Position numbers and translations under genes: made by a program | NCBI GenBank assembly: GCA_029961685.1 | Contig: JARWKL010000015.1 | Span: 18,970,801-19,034,800, forward strand | Length of the DNA: 64,000 bases | Reading direction: 5' to 3' | From: Aristolochia californica | Taxonomy: Eukaryota; Streptophyta; Magnoliopsida; Piperales; Aristolochiaceae | Notes under the pieces: model-generated | What the model was told of the DNA's origin: nothing | Database searches by the model: none | Seen by the model: only the letters and a program-made list of their open reading frames with translations | Part shown: positions 36,546 through 46,390 of the stretch, in pieces | How the letters are laid out: each line of letters opens with the position of its first letter | Numbering within the stretch: the stretch's first letter is position 1

Positions 36546-37577
36546 CAGATTATTTATTAAATAAAATATTTTGAAATATCTGACTTTCAGAAAATTAAAT
36601 TAATATTAGTTAATAAATAAAATATATTAAATATAACAATTAAATAAATGCTCACTTTTATATTATTAAAATTGTAATAAAATTATATTTTTGTAATATC
36701 TAAATATGATAATTATGCATACATCGTAATAATAATAAAATAATAATACAAATATAACTCAATCACCTATTTAATATAAAAAAATTACAATTGCACATAC
36801 AAAAATATAACACAAAAAATATTTGTCAAATTAGGGTTAGGAAACAGGGTGGATCTAGGTCCATTTTTAGCCTTTTTTTTTTTTTTTGTCAAATTAGAAG
36901 TTGGGGTTTAAAGTGAAGGGTTCAGGGTAGAGTTGAGTTTTTAAAAATATGGCTCCAGGTTAGGTTGAGTGTTTAAAAACTCCACTTGACTCAAACATTA
37001 AACAAAGGTAGAATTATTTTAAAAGGAATGAAAGAAAATAAAAATAAATTATTAGTTTTAATTATATTTTATAATTAAAAAATAAAATTGGGAAGTAATT
37101 AAATACTGCATAATGAAAAAGTCCAAAATATGAATATAAAATCAAAAATAGAAAAACAAGATTATAAAAAAAATAAAACATAACATAAATAATAACAATG
37201 GTTATTCAAAAGGAAAAATTAATAATAGTAATTATGGAGTGCATTGCATTGAGTTACTATAGCTCGTCTTCCTCACTCAGCGAATAGAACGAATAACAGA
37301 GGTTGCAGTGAGTGGAGCGAATAACGGAGGTTGCACAGAGGGGAGAGAAGTCGTCGGTGCAGGGGACGACGAGAGGAAAAGAGTCGAGCACCGGGGAGAG
37401 GTTGCAGAGGGGGCGACTGAAATCGCCGAAGGTCACAAGCGAGAGAGGAGCCGAAGAGGTTGCAGAGAGGGGAGAAAAGTTGTTGAAGGTCATTGGTGCT
37501 GAGGACAGCGAGAGGAAGGGAGTCGAACTCCAGAGATAGGTCGCATAGAGGGCAATTGAAATCACCGAAGGTCGCAA

Positions 37578-37783
37578 TCAAGCGAGAGAGAATTTTTTTC
37601 TTTCTCTGAAGCCCTCGTTTGATAGAGCCCTCCCGACAGCCCGAGCCCGATGTAATTGAAGGAGGGAAAGTGAATTCAGATGGAGCAAGAGAGAATTTTT
37701 TTCTTTCTCTGAAGCCCTCGTTTGATAGAGCCCTCCTGACAGCCCGAGCCCGATGTAATTGAGGGAGGAAAAGTGAATTCAGA
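37578..37783 (+). repeat. 103-bp tandem duplication
   Basis: Two adjacent copies carry 'gagagaatttttttc', 'gaagccctcgtttgatag' and 'gacagcccgagcccgatg'. They differ at a few sites (ccctcccgac/ccctcctgac, gaaggagg/gagggagg). Confidence 0.85.
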
Positions 37784-37815
37784 GATCGACCCCTCTGAAT
37801 TCACTTTCCCTCCCA
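37763..37815. repeat. Inverted repeat / hairpin
   Basis: The arms 'gaggaaaagtgaattcagag' and 'tctgaattcactttccctc' flank a loop of about 8 bases, directly after the 103-bp duplication. Confidence 0.7.
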
Positions 37816-38400
37816 TTATGCTTAAAATGGGAAAAATTGAAATACATTTGTAATTTACTTTCCCCCTACACTTACGCTGGGCACTAACGGCTTTTAACAT
37901 ATTTTACCCAGCGTAAGTATTTCACTTACGCACTAACAGGCCCTTAGTGAGATTAGAGTGTATAGTTCTTTTAGGAATTAGTATCCCACTTAAGAAGTAA
38001 ATAATGAAAGTCATGGCAAGTTAGGTACTCCATGGACATTTTATCTAAGCCCAATTTAAGTTTCATACAATTCAGAGGTCACCTACGATTTCCTCAGCAG
38101 CTTATCAACATTAAGTAATTCGCTACTTTGATCCGTCTAATTATCAAGACATGCTCTAAAAGTAACATTAAAGTACTTATTATAAAAATAACTATGTTTT
38201 TTTAGGCTTATGATTCATTTAGACATATTATAAAAGTAACTCATACTCTTGTTTACACTACATTTACTATTTGGGCACTAACACAAGAAAGTACTTTCCA
38301 TTGCACTTTATATCGAGCACACTAACATGAAAAATTGATCTACTTCACTCTCACTTTCACTAATTTATTCAGTCTCACTTTCACTTACCCTTCCCCCCTA

Positions 38401-40985
38401 TACTCCTTCCCCACTCTTAGAAACAGGACATGGAAGGTGGGCCGCTGCACCTCTCCCTCCTTTGGCTAGCAGGAAAGGGCCCCTACCAGTCCCTCCACCT
38501 TTAGAAAGTTTTACAGGACGGAGGAGAGGGTTCACCTTGCCTCCCCATGAAAGTCGACGATCAGGATACTTTCAATGCTAACTCTACTGGCGGTTAAACT
38601 TGATTGAACCACCAGGTTAGAGGTGAAGCAGTCACCTCTCTGATTCAGTGACTGGGTTAGACTTTATGACATTGCTTCGACTCGTGGGTTTTCACATGTC
38701 TCAATGGTTACATGGCTTAATTCTTTTCAGTAAGATTCGAGGGTCACCTTGCATTATCAATGGATATGTTTTCTACAAACTTGTATCTTTTTATTATTTT
38801 ATTGTATTTAACCAAAATATTTTTTAATATCTTTGTGATTTTTCTACCAAAGCTATGATACCACTTGTTATGGGGTCAATGCATTGCCGAGGCTTGTGCA
38901 AGGACTAGACTTGGCTCACTACTTGAATCTCACAAACTAGTCTTCTCATTTATCACACTTGGAGTCTGTTTGAAACCCCATGAAAAAAGAAAAAAAAAAG
39001 AGTTTGATCATTATTATTGCCTAATGAAAATGAGAATTTTAATCATTATTTCATTTTTACTAACTACGTTTAGATCAAATCAACAACATGGTTACAATGA
39101 GTAGAATAGCAACTTAACAGATGAGGTTAGTCCCCCTTTGGATAGTTTTCTACAAGACAGCTCTTATGACTCTCCCTAACAAAAGTAAGTTCTGCACTAT
39201 ATTGTCCACTGTTATTATGCACAATGTTCTCTATTAATTCAGCTTGGATTTGCAGTTATAAACATTTTATCAGTCCTTGTGATATTGGAGTCATCATTCC
39301 GAATCCATCAATCTAGTTTTCGTGAAAGGAAAGAGAGAAACAATCTCAATCATAAATGTCTCAACCAGAAATACTACTAACAAAACTTCCATTCTGTCTT
39401 CTGAAATAGTCCTGAAATTGTTACTTATGATTGCAGCTCAGGACAAAACAGTTCTGCTTTCGTGTAAAAAATAATGAATCCAACATTGTTTGAACACTTG
39501 CTGAACATAGAAAAAAATGTTAAAAGAGTATTCTATAGTTTTTATGAAAACATAATCCCACTTACTATAAATACTAATGTGTCCATGTCTCTTGGATATA
39601 TTAAAGCCAAGTGCAGGTCAGGAGACTTCTTCTCAACTAAGAAGCATAACATCCTTACAAACCTAACCCAAGATAGGATGAGTCACCCACCAGCAACCAG
39701 CTTGAGTCATACACACACATGGACCCTTGATATAGAGGGCTCTCTTACGTCCAATGTTTGGTAACTATTCAAATGAAGTTCAGGAAATACTAGTTGAGGG
39801 AAAAGCATCGTCTCTGAAAACGAGTATTTGTACACAAAACATTTTCTAATTGGCATACAAACCACCAGATCACCCTTTGCTGTTCACTATTCACCAATCT
39901 CCACAAGATTTAAATGTGTCTAACTCTTTACAATATCTACTTTTCTACAGTTCAACTGTGCACCAATGGAAACATGGAATCTGGTATTACACAAAAAACC
40001 CTTAACATACACTTCTTCTAACACCCTAGTAATATAACTAGAATCGCATTCAGTTTGCACCCAAATTAATCCACACTCACTGACAGTCACAGATGTTGTG
40101 ATACAGAGCGTAGCATGGGAGAGAAAAGACATGAGAGGTGAATCAGCAGCACTCCCATGTCAGCAAGTACAACAAGTACTGCTTTCTGGTTTGTTGTCTG
40201 AGTAACAGAGATGGCAGTATAAAATATAACTGGTCAAGTTATACAAAAGGGAATAAAAAATAAAAACAAACAGGTAATGGAGAAGGGAAAGGAAAATAAA
40301 GCAAACAAATCCTGCCCTGTTTTTATCATAAAAGTCAGAAACCAGAGCATATAACATCAGGCAGTTCTTTGCAACATAATGAATCTTCCAGGTACATAAA
40401 TACATCTCCTTCTTCTTCAAAAAAAAGGTACCAGAAAGCTCTCTTGTTTATATATTAAAAAAAAAAAGAAACACACGGTCTAATTGAGTTAAGAAAATGA
40501 AAGTAACAAAAGAAAGAGTATTCCTTTCAAAAAATAAATGAAAAAGTATTGAAAGACTAAAAGAGGATCCTTTGTCTCGTGGTACTGTCAATCAAGAGAT
40601 AATTGGATGGAAAAACTAATCAAACAAAAAGAACCTCCATTAGACACTTGGGATTCCACCAGTTTTACAGGCATTATTTAGGTAAAAAAGCACATAGTCA
40701 TTCAACAAGAAGAAAAGGTCAAATGCACATAGGTTCAACAAGATATTCACGTGACAGTCCATGAAAATTCCTCCATAACCATCTTGAATGCAATGGATCA
40801 TATTACAAACATCAGATATTCTCCTGCAGAATCAGGAGAAACAAAGAGTTTTGTAGAAGGGACAAAGCTGTAGTTCAATGACAGATTCTATTGTACAAGT
40901 TTCTCTCAGAACATGGAGTCTACTACAGCAAGGACTACGAGAGAAAACCATACCTGATTTATACTCAATACAGGCAAGAAGATAG
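38401..40985. other. Intergenic, with a possible retroelement primer site
   Basis: No gene recognised. On the minus strand, about 38847-38871, 'aacaagtggtatcatagctttgg' resembles the end of an LTR plus a copia-type primer-binding site, but no LTR pair was found. The part near 40985 should hold the 3'UTR of the BIR2-like gene. Confidence 0.35.
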
Positions 40986-42827
40986 CTATCGATGACCCTC
41001 TGTATTATTGCGCCCAAATATCAGTGGAAAGTCATCAAACTGTTCAGGAAAATCATGTCCCCCACCTATAGACCTCAATGACTGATAAACCTGATACATT
41101 GCAGACCTGTCTTTTGGCCGTGAAACAACACAACCGATAGCTACTATCAAAAACTGTAAAATTTGGTCGTCATGACCCATCCCCAACAAAGATTTATCAA
41201 CGACATCCTTAATCCTACCAGCTGCAGAGAGCTGATTCACCCAATCCACCAGATTCCCTTTAAATCCTTCCTCTGCATTTGTAACTTCAAGAGGCTTTTG
41301 AGCAGTCACCAACTCAAGAAGAACAACACCAAAGCCATATACATCACCTTTTTGTGATGCAACAAGAGTGCTAGCATACTCAGGCGCCACGTATCCAAAA
41401 TCCCCAAAATCTCCATGGATGAAACTACTTGCATTTGCATCAACAGGAACCATGAGTCGAGCCAGCCCGAAGTCTGTGATCCTCGCATCATAGTCTTCAT
41501 CCAAAAGAATCACATTGGAGCTTATGTTCTGATGTAGCACGGGTAGTTGGAAGCCATGGTGGAGCCATGCCAGCCCTTTCGCCGCCCCGATAGCAATTCT
41601 GAGGCGGGAAGGCCAATCGAGTGGACTGGATTGAAGCGAACCAGAGTGGAGGAACGAAGAGAGTGACCCATTAGGCATGTGCTTGTACACCAATAGCTTC
41701 TCGTCCTGGACCACGCAGAAACCCAATAAAGGGACCAAATTAGGGTGTCGAAGCTGACCCAAACTGTTCATTTCTGCACGGAATTGTTTCTCGGACAGCT
41801 TGCAAGCCTGAAACCGTTTGATCACAAGGGCAGAACCATCAGGAAGTATGGCCTTGTATGAAGTACCTGTCCGGCTAGAAATAATGATATTAGCAGGATC
41901 GAAATTATTCGTAGCCGCAATCAAATCCGACAGCTTGAGCTTAACGATGGGTTTCTGGAACAACGACACTGGAAGAAGCTTGTGTGCTCGAATCACGTCA
42001 GTCCACCCGGTCGATTGGGCCCGCTTGCCGGCGCCACGCTTGGGCACCGGAAAGTACCAGCCCCAGAGTGCGAAACCAAGAAGCAAGGAGACACCGGCAC
42101 CAAAAACCCCAGCGGCAATTATGATAATGAGGTTCTTGTGTTGGAGCTTCCGGCAATTCCCCAGCGGCCCGCCGCACAGACCGTCGTTTCCAGAAAAGCC
42201 TTGAGGATCATATGAATTGAAAAAAGAGGGAACTGTACCAGAAAGCTGGTTATTTGCGACGGAGAATTTGTTTAGGCGCGTGAGACGCGAGAGCTGGTAT
42301 GGAATAGAACCCGAGAGAGAATTATCATCAAGGTTAAGAGTGTTAAGATACTTGCAGTTGTAAAGCTCAGCTGGAATAGGCCCAGAGAACCTATTCCCGG
42401 AAAGATCAATATGGACAAGAAACGGCAGCCAGTCGCAGACGTTCGCAGGGATAGGCCCCGAGAAGTTATTTCGCGAGAAATCAAGAGTAGTGATCGACGG
42501 ACAGTACTGCAAAGACGCCGGAATCGAGCCGGCAAGACCCAACCCCGGTAGCCGCAGATCGACAACCCTGTTTTCCTGCTCGTTCCAGCACATGACACCC
42601 ACAAAGCGGCAGATGAAGCCAACGCTAGAGTTTGAGAAAATCCAGGATGCAAGCTTCAGCTGTGGGTCTTGAAGAGATGATTTCACCCCCCGCAGGCATC
42701 TGATGTCGTCTTCTCTTCCTCTCACATCCTGACCAGCAGCGAACCCCACGAGGACAAGAAGAAAACCAAACCCTAACCCTAGTCGAAAGCTTACTCTCAT
42801 CCCCATAACAGGAACTGCCCAAATCAA
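40986..42827 (-). CDS. BIR2: BIR2-like LRR receptor pseudokinase (BAK1-interacting)
   Basis: A single exon encodes 613 residues. It has a signal peptide (about 9-33), an LRR N-terminal cap (DDIRCLRGVKSSL...), about five short LRRs (residues 85-200), a membrane helix (232-258) and a kinase-like domain (about 313-588). BIR proteins bind the co-receptor BAK1 at the plasma membrane and hold it back from immune and brassinosteroid receptors. The kinase looks inactive: the glycine loop is degenerate (SSRTGTSYKA), and the catalytic HRD is replaced by HQN at 432-434. The lysine of VIK (337), DFG (452-454) and APEY are kept. Loss of the HRD Asp is typical of this group, and the ending DDFPLIF matches BIR2 closely. 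An ATG seven codons downstream of 42827 (MGMRVSF) is an equally good start. Confidence 0.93.
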   Translation of the reverse strand: MIWAVPVMGMRVSFRLGLGFGFLLVLVGFAAGQDVRGREDDIRCLRGVKSSLQDPQLKLASWIFSNSSVGFICRFVGVMCWNEQENRVVDLRLPGLGLAGSIPASLQYCPSITTLDFSRNNFSGPIPANVCDWLPFLVHIDLSGNRFSGPIPAELYNCKYLNTLNLDDNSLSGSIPYQLSRLTRLNKFSVANNQLSGTVPSFFNSYDPQGFSGNDGLCGGPLGNCRKLQHKNLIIIIAAGVFGAGVSLLLGFALWGWYFPVPKRGAGKRAQSTGWTDVIRAHKLLPVSLFQKPIVKLKLSDLIAATNNFDPANIIISSRTGTSYKAILPDGSALVIKRFQACKLSEKQFRAEMNSLGQLRHPNLVPLLGFCVVQDEKLLVYKHMPNGSLSSFLHSGSLQSSPLDWPSRLRIAIGAAKGLAWLHHGFQLPVLHQNISSNVILLDEDYDARITDFGLARLMVPVDANASSFIHGDFGDFGYVAPEYASTLVASQKGDVYGFGVVLLELVTAQKPLEVTNAEEGFKGNLVDWVNQLSAAGRIKDVVDKSLLGMGHDDQILQFLIVAIGCVVSRPKDRSAMYQVYQSLRSIGGGHDFPEQFDDFPLIFGRNNTEGHR

Positions 42828-43436
42828 CGGGAGAGAGCAGCAAGGACGGGGGCAGAGAGATCAGAGAGAGGGAGAAAGGGAAAACCACTCCATTGACTTT
42901 TAGCCGAAGAGGATGGGACTTGGGAGGGAGGAAGCTCTCTGTAATGCTGTTGTTAGGTTTGATATATTATCGTCACCTTTATCTTCAGTCCATATTTTTT
43001 ATCATATCAGAAATTTCTTCAGTCAAAAAGGAGGCAGAGCCGCAACGATGACTACAGCTTACAATGTTTGACGGGTTCGGGTTGACAGCAGGAGTCACCA
43101 GGAGCCATGTCATCGGAGGCAAGAGACCTGTCACGCGATAATTGAAGCGACTAACGGCAGAAAGTGGGCGATTATCCGCCCGGAGAAATTATTTACAAGG
43201 AAAAGAAATGGAAGAGAAGAAACAAGCACCATAGCTGTTCTTTGTTGCTCTCTGTCGATCTCCGACATAATCACCGCCCGTACTGTTAGACCAAATGCTC
43301 CAAGATTTTGATTTCCGGCAATTCCTTTGAACGAGGTTTCAGTCATAAAAGAATTTCATCACGTCAATGGCCAATTCATCAACCAAATATTTAGCATTTG
43401 TCAATGTTTCCCTTTTGAGTTTGTTGCTATGTATAA
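42828..43436. other. Upstream region of the BIR2-like gene
   Basis: Promoter and 5'UTR side of BIR2 on the minus strand. No other gene is visible. Confidence 0.45.
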
Positions 43437-43536
43437 TTACTTGTCAAAAGTGGTTCCGTCCACTTTTGTTAGAGTTTGTAGTATGAGTCGTCCACTTTTG
43501 TTAGAGTTTGTAGTCTGAGTTAAGTGTTGTGCTTTC

Positions 43537-43655
43537 TGTATCTAACATACCGGTCTTTTGGGTTATACTGGTTAGGCACTTCACTCGGAACTTTATAGTT
43601 AAACGAGCCTGGACGAGAGTAATTCTAGGATGGGTGACTTCTTGGAAAGTACTTT
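43537..43655 (+). ncRNA. 5S-rRNA-derived domain in the 5' LTR of Cassandra
   Basis: The block runs from 'catctaacataccggtc'-type sequence (matching the 5S start, GCGATCATACCAGCAC) through 'agttaaacgagcctggacg' and 'ctaggatgggtgactt', which match the 5S A box, intermediate element and C box. It is about 115 bp, nearly full 5S length. It is not a functional 5S gene, but in other Cassandra elements the domain keeps its polymerase III promoter. Confidence 0.8.
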
Positions 43656-43819
43656 TGCTTAAGATTTTGACATGGTATCAAAGCTAAGCACGCCACGGCC
43701 CGCGTTCGTATCCCGTGAGAGACGGCTCCTAAATAGGTGGGGTGGGTGTCAGAGTGGTCCGTCCACTCTTATTAGAGTTTGTGGTCTGAGTTAAGTGTTG
43801 TGCTTTCCGCATCTAACAT

Positions 43820-43903
43820 ACCGATCTTTTGGGTTGTAACTTCGTAGTTAAGCGAGCCTGGGCGAGAGTAATTCTAAGATAGGTGACCTGGGAAGTACTC
43901 TTG
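43820..43903 (+). ncRNA. 5S-rRNA-derived domain in the 3' LTR, with internal deletion
   Basis: It contains 'ttcgtagttaagcgagcctg' and 'ggcgagagtaattctaagat', closer to 5S than the 5' copy in the A box. About 30 bp are missing relative to the 5' LTR between 'gggttgtaac' and the A box. Confidence 0.75.
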
Positions 43904-44530
43904 CCTAGGACTTTGACATTACTCTCTTAACCAAGTCATTATTTAACCACAATAAGAAAAAATCCAAGGGATTGAGAAGTAGGGGTGGCTTTGAACCGAG
44001 CCGGTTCGCGAGCCGGCTCGATTCGATTCTTCATTTATCAAGCTCGAGCACCGAAATCGGCTCATTTACCTTAATGATCCGAGTTCGACCGAAGCTAGGT
44101 TCAGTTCGTCGGCTCGAAATGAGTCAGATCGGTATGAATCGGTATGAATCGGTAACTGGATCGCGAGCGAGCGAGCGGGGGAGCGGGAGCGAGAGCGAGG
44201 GGGGGGAATTTTTTTCCTCCCCCCTCATCACCGTCGACCCCTCCCATCGGTTGTTGTCGCCGCCTCTACCTCCGTCGTAGCTGTTTGCCGACGTCTATAC
44301 CGCCGTCGCAGCTGCTCGCCGGCCGCCTCTGTGGCCGTCCGTTCGATTTCTTCCTCTCCTCGCCGTCGCCGCCGCTTCCGTCACCGTCGCTTCCGTCGCC
44401 GCCGACTCCGTCGTGGCCGTCATCCCTGACGATAGGTCCTCCCCGGCGCCGTAACCCCCTTCCCTCTGCGTCGTCTCGACGGAAAACCAAAACAAGGGAG
44501 AAATAATCTCCCCCTTCCTCGCGAGAAGAT

Positions 44531-44550
44531 GATCTCGCACGTGCGAGATC
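44531..44550. repeat. Perfect 20-bp palindrome
   Basis: The half-sites gatctcgcac and gtgcgagatc abut at 44540/44541. The right half recurs at 45269, where it marks the repeat junction of the internal duplication. Confidence 0.9.
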
Positions 44551-45820
44551 ATAAAATAAAAAAATAAAAAAAACTTTTTCCTCTAGAAAAAATTAAAAAT
44601 AAATTTTATAGAAATAATTTTCTATAAACTATTAGTGTCTCATGTTTTTTTAAACATTTTTCTAATTGAAATTTTTTATTAAAAATCATATAATTTTCTA
44701 AGTAAGATTTTTCGTACCAAGATGGGGTAGAAAACTGTATAGAAAATTTTTGAATAAGTATTTAACAGTTGATGCTGTAATACTTTTAGCATGATACAAT
44801 TTTCATTGCAATTTTGTGTTTAATATTTTATTTAATTCAAAATTTATCGATAAGTATAATAATATATTAGATTGATTATTAATTTTTATTTATTTCCCTA
44901 AAAGAGACAATAAAAGGTCCATTTAACTTTCCTAAGAAAATTTTAAAATATTTCCTGTAATTTTCTAATAAGTCACTAATAGTAATAAGATTTTATTTAA
45001 AGGTTTTTTTGGGAATATGTATCATAAGAAAAATATTTTTAGTTTTTCCTAGAATATAAATTTTTATCTAGGGGCACTAAGGAGGCCATAATAAATTATG
45101 GCCAGATTCAAAAATTACAAAACAAGCTAGGCAACAATTGGAGTAAAAAATATTAATATTGGTGCATTTTAATCCATTATTGAAATTCAATCCTGAACCT
45201 CCCCTATCATTATATTTTTTAAAAATGTATGCATAATTTTATATATAATTTATTCAAAGCCACCCCTACGTGCGAGATCATAAACAAGGAAAAAAAAACT
45301 CTTTGTCCCTTCCTCATGGCTCTTAAATAAGTTACAAAGATATTTTAGTAGAAATACGTTTCTAGAGACTATTAGTGGTTTTTCAATAAATGTTGAAAAG
45401 ACATTTTTAATAGAAATATAAGGACCATTAGTGCCTCAAATTTTTTCAAAATATTTTTCTAATTATAAATTCTTTTTAAAAAATCATATAATTTTCCAAG
45501 TAAGATTTTATTGCCAAGATGGGTTAGAAAACCATATAGAAAAATTTTGAATAAGTATTTGATAGTTGATGATATAATACTTTGAGCATGAGGCAATTTT
45601 TATAGCAATTTTGTGTTTGACATTTTATGTGATTAAAAATTTATCGATAAGTATAATAATATATTAGATTAATTATTAATTTTTATTTATTTCCTTAGAA
45701 AAGGCAAAAAGAGGTCCATTTAACTTTCCTAAGAAAAATTTAAAATATTTCTTGTAATTTTCTAGTAAGTCTGTAATAGTAATAGGATTTTATTTAAAGA
45801 ATTTATAGTTTTTATTTGGG
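44540..45820 (+). repeat. Internal tandem duplication in hAT-like copy B
   Basis: The segment from 44540 (cgtgcgagatcata) is repeated from 45269. Both copies share 'ttgaataagtattt', 'tttatcgataagtataata' and 'ggtccatttaactttccta'. The unit is 729 bp, and the second copy is incomplete and diverged by many point changes. Confidence 0.8.
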
Positions 45821-46003
45821 TGATTGTAAATTGATAGTGATATTTTATTTAATTTTGTTGTGTTTGATTATTGTATGGAGTTTATTTATAATGTTATGCA
45901 GTGTATGGAGTGTATAAACAATTTCATGAAGTGTTTATGGAATGTATAGACAATTTTATGGAGTGTTTATGGAGTGTTTATGCAGATATTATGTATATTG
46001 ATT

Positions 46004-46032
46004 ATGCACAATTTTAAGTAAAGGTCATGCCG

Positions 46033-46069
<37 letters not shown>

Positions 46070-46190
46070 TTATGCTCAATTTTAAGTAGAGGTTATGCCC
46101 AATCTTATACACATATTATATATATAAGTTATGCCCAATTTTATGTAGAGGTCATGCCCAATTTTATGTAAAATATATGCATAATTTTAT
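46004..46190 (+). repeat. (TA)n run and short 'ttatgcccaatttta' repeats
   Basis: A TA dinucleotide run (46039-46067) is embedded in several copies of 'atgcccaattttatg/aagta', at the 3' side of the hAT-like copy B. Confidence 0.75.
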
Positions 46191-46390
46191 ATACATTTTA
46201 TTCGATATATATTTTTTGAAAAGTTTTAAATGTATGTTGAGGCTCGAGCTCGGCTCGAATTCATTGGGCTCGAGCTCGATAACAATTTTAGGCTCGACTC
46301 GAAGCTCGGCTCGAAATATTTAAATCAAGCTCGACTCGAACATAAGCAGGTTCGGGCTCAGCTCGGCTCGATGCCACCCCTATTGAGAAG

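Larger units (their letters stand above)
36352..38400. mobile_element. Possible element with long, imperfect terminal inverted repeats
   Basis: The left end (36352 onward, 'aggggggttagtgcac', then gaaagtgaagtgg and 'cttgtttgtgttagtgtgc') resembles the reverse complement of the right end (about 38270-38400, 'tagggggga', gaaagtgagagtgaag, 'cttgtgttagtgcc'). The ends extend over roughly 150 bp, with insertions. No target duplication or transposase was found. The interior holds several tandem repeats. The class is unknown and the borders approximate. Confidence 0.4.
43442..43918 (+). mobile_element. Cassandra TRIM retrotransposon with 5S-rRNA-like LTRs
   Basis: This is a complete 477-bp element. 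The 5' LTR (43442-43672) starts TGTCAAAAGTGG and ends TTTGACA. It is followed by TGGTATCAAAGCTAAG (43673 onward), a primer-binding site for initiator tRNA-Met. A short spacer and a purine tract (ggtggggtgg) lead to the 3' LTR (43747-43918), which starts TGTCAGAGTGG and ends TTTGACA. Both sides carry the perfect 5-bp duplication TTACT (43437-43441, 43919-43923). Each LTR contains a 5S-rRNA-like block with sequence resembling the internal RNA polymerase III promoter. That combination defines Cassandra, a terminal-repeat retrotransposon in miniature that depends on other elements for its enzymes. Confidence 0.93.
43980..46382 (+). mobile_element. Non-autonomous hAT-like element, copy B, with perfect 8-bp target duplication
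   Basis: The ends are TAGGGGTGGC...GCCACCCCTA, flanked by identical TTGAGAAG (43972-43979 and 46383-46390). TIRs beginning TAGGG and an 8-bp duplication are diagnostic of the hAT superfamily. The 2403-bp body encodes no transposase. It has a GC-rich block (about 44160-44520) with Ser/Arg-type low-complexity frames, sub-terminal 'ctcgagctcg' repeats, and a long AT-rich part containing a 729-bp internal duplication. An extra internal end (ttcaaagccacccctа at 45253-45268) mirrors the left terminus. Confidence 0.82.

Noticed and set aside
43690..43740. tRNA-like sequence ('gttcgtatcccg') in the Cassandra interior
   Set aside because: Only a T-arm-like string is present; no A-box or cloverleaf can be formed around it.
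43537..43903. Genuine 5S rRNA genes
   Set aside because: The 5S-like blocks lie inside paired LTRs with a primer site and target duplication, and have many changes, so they are Cassandra parts.
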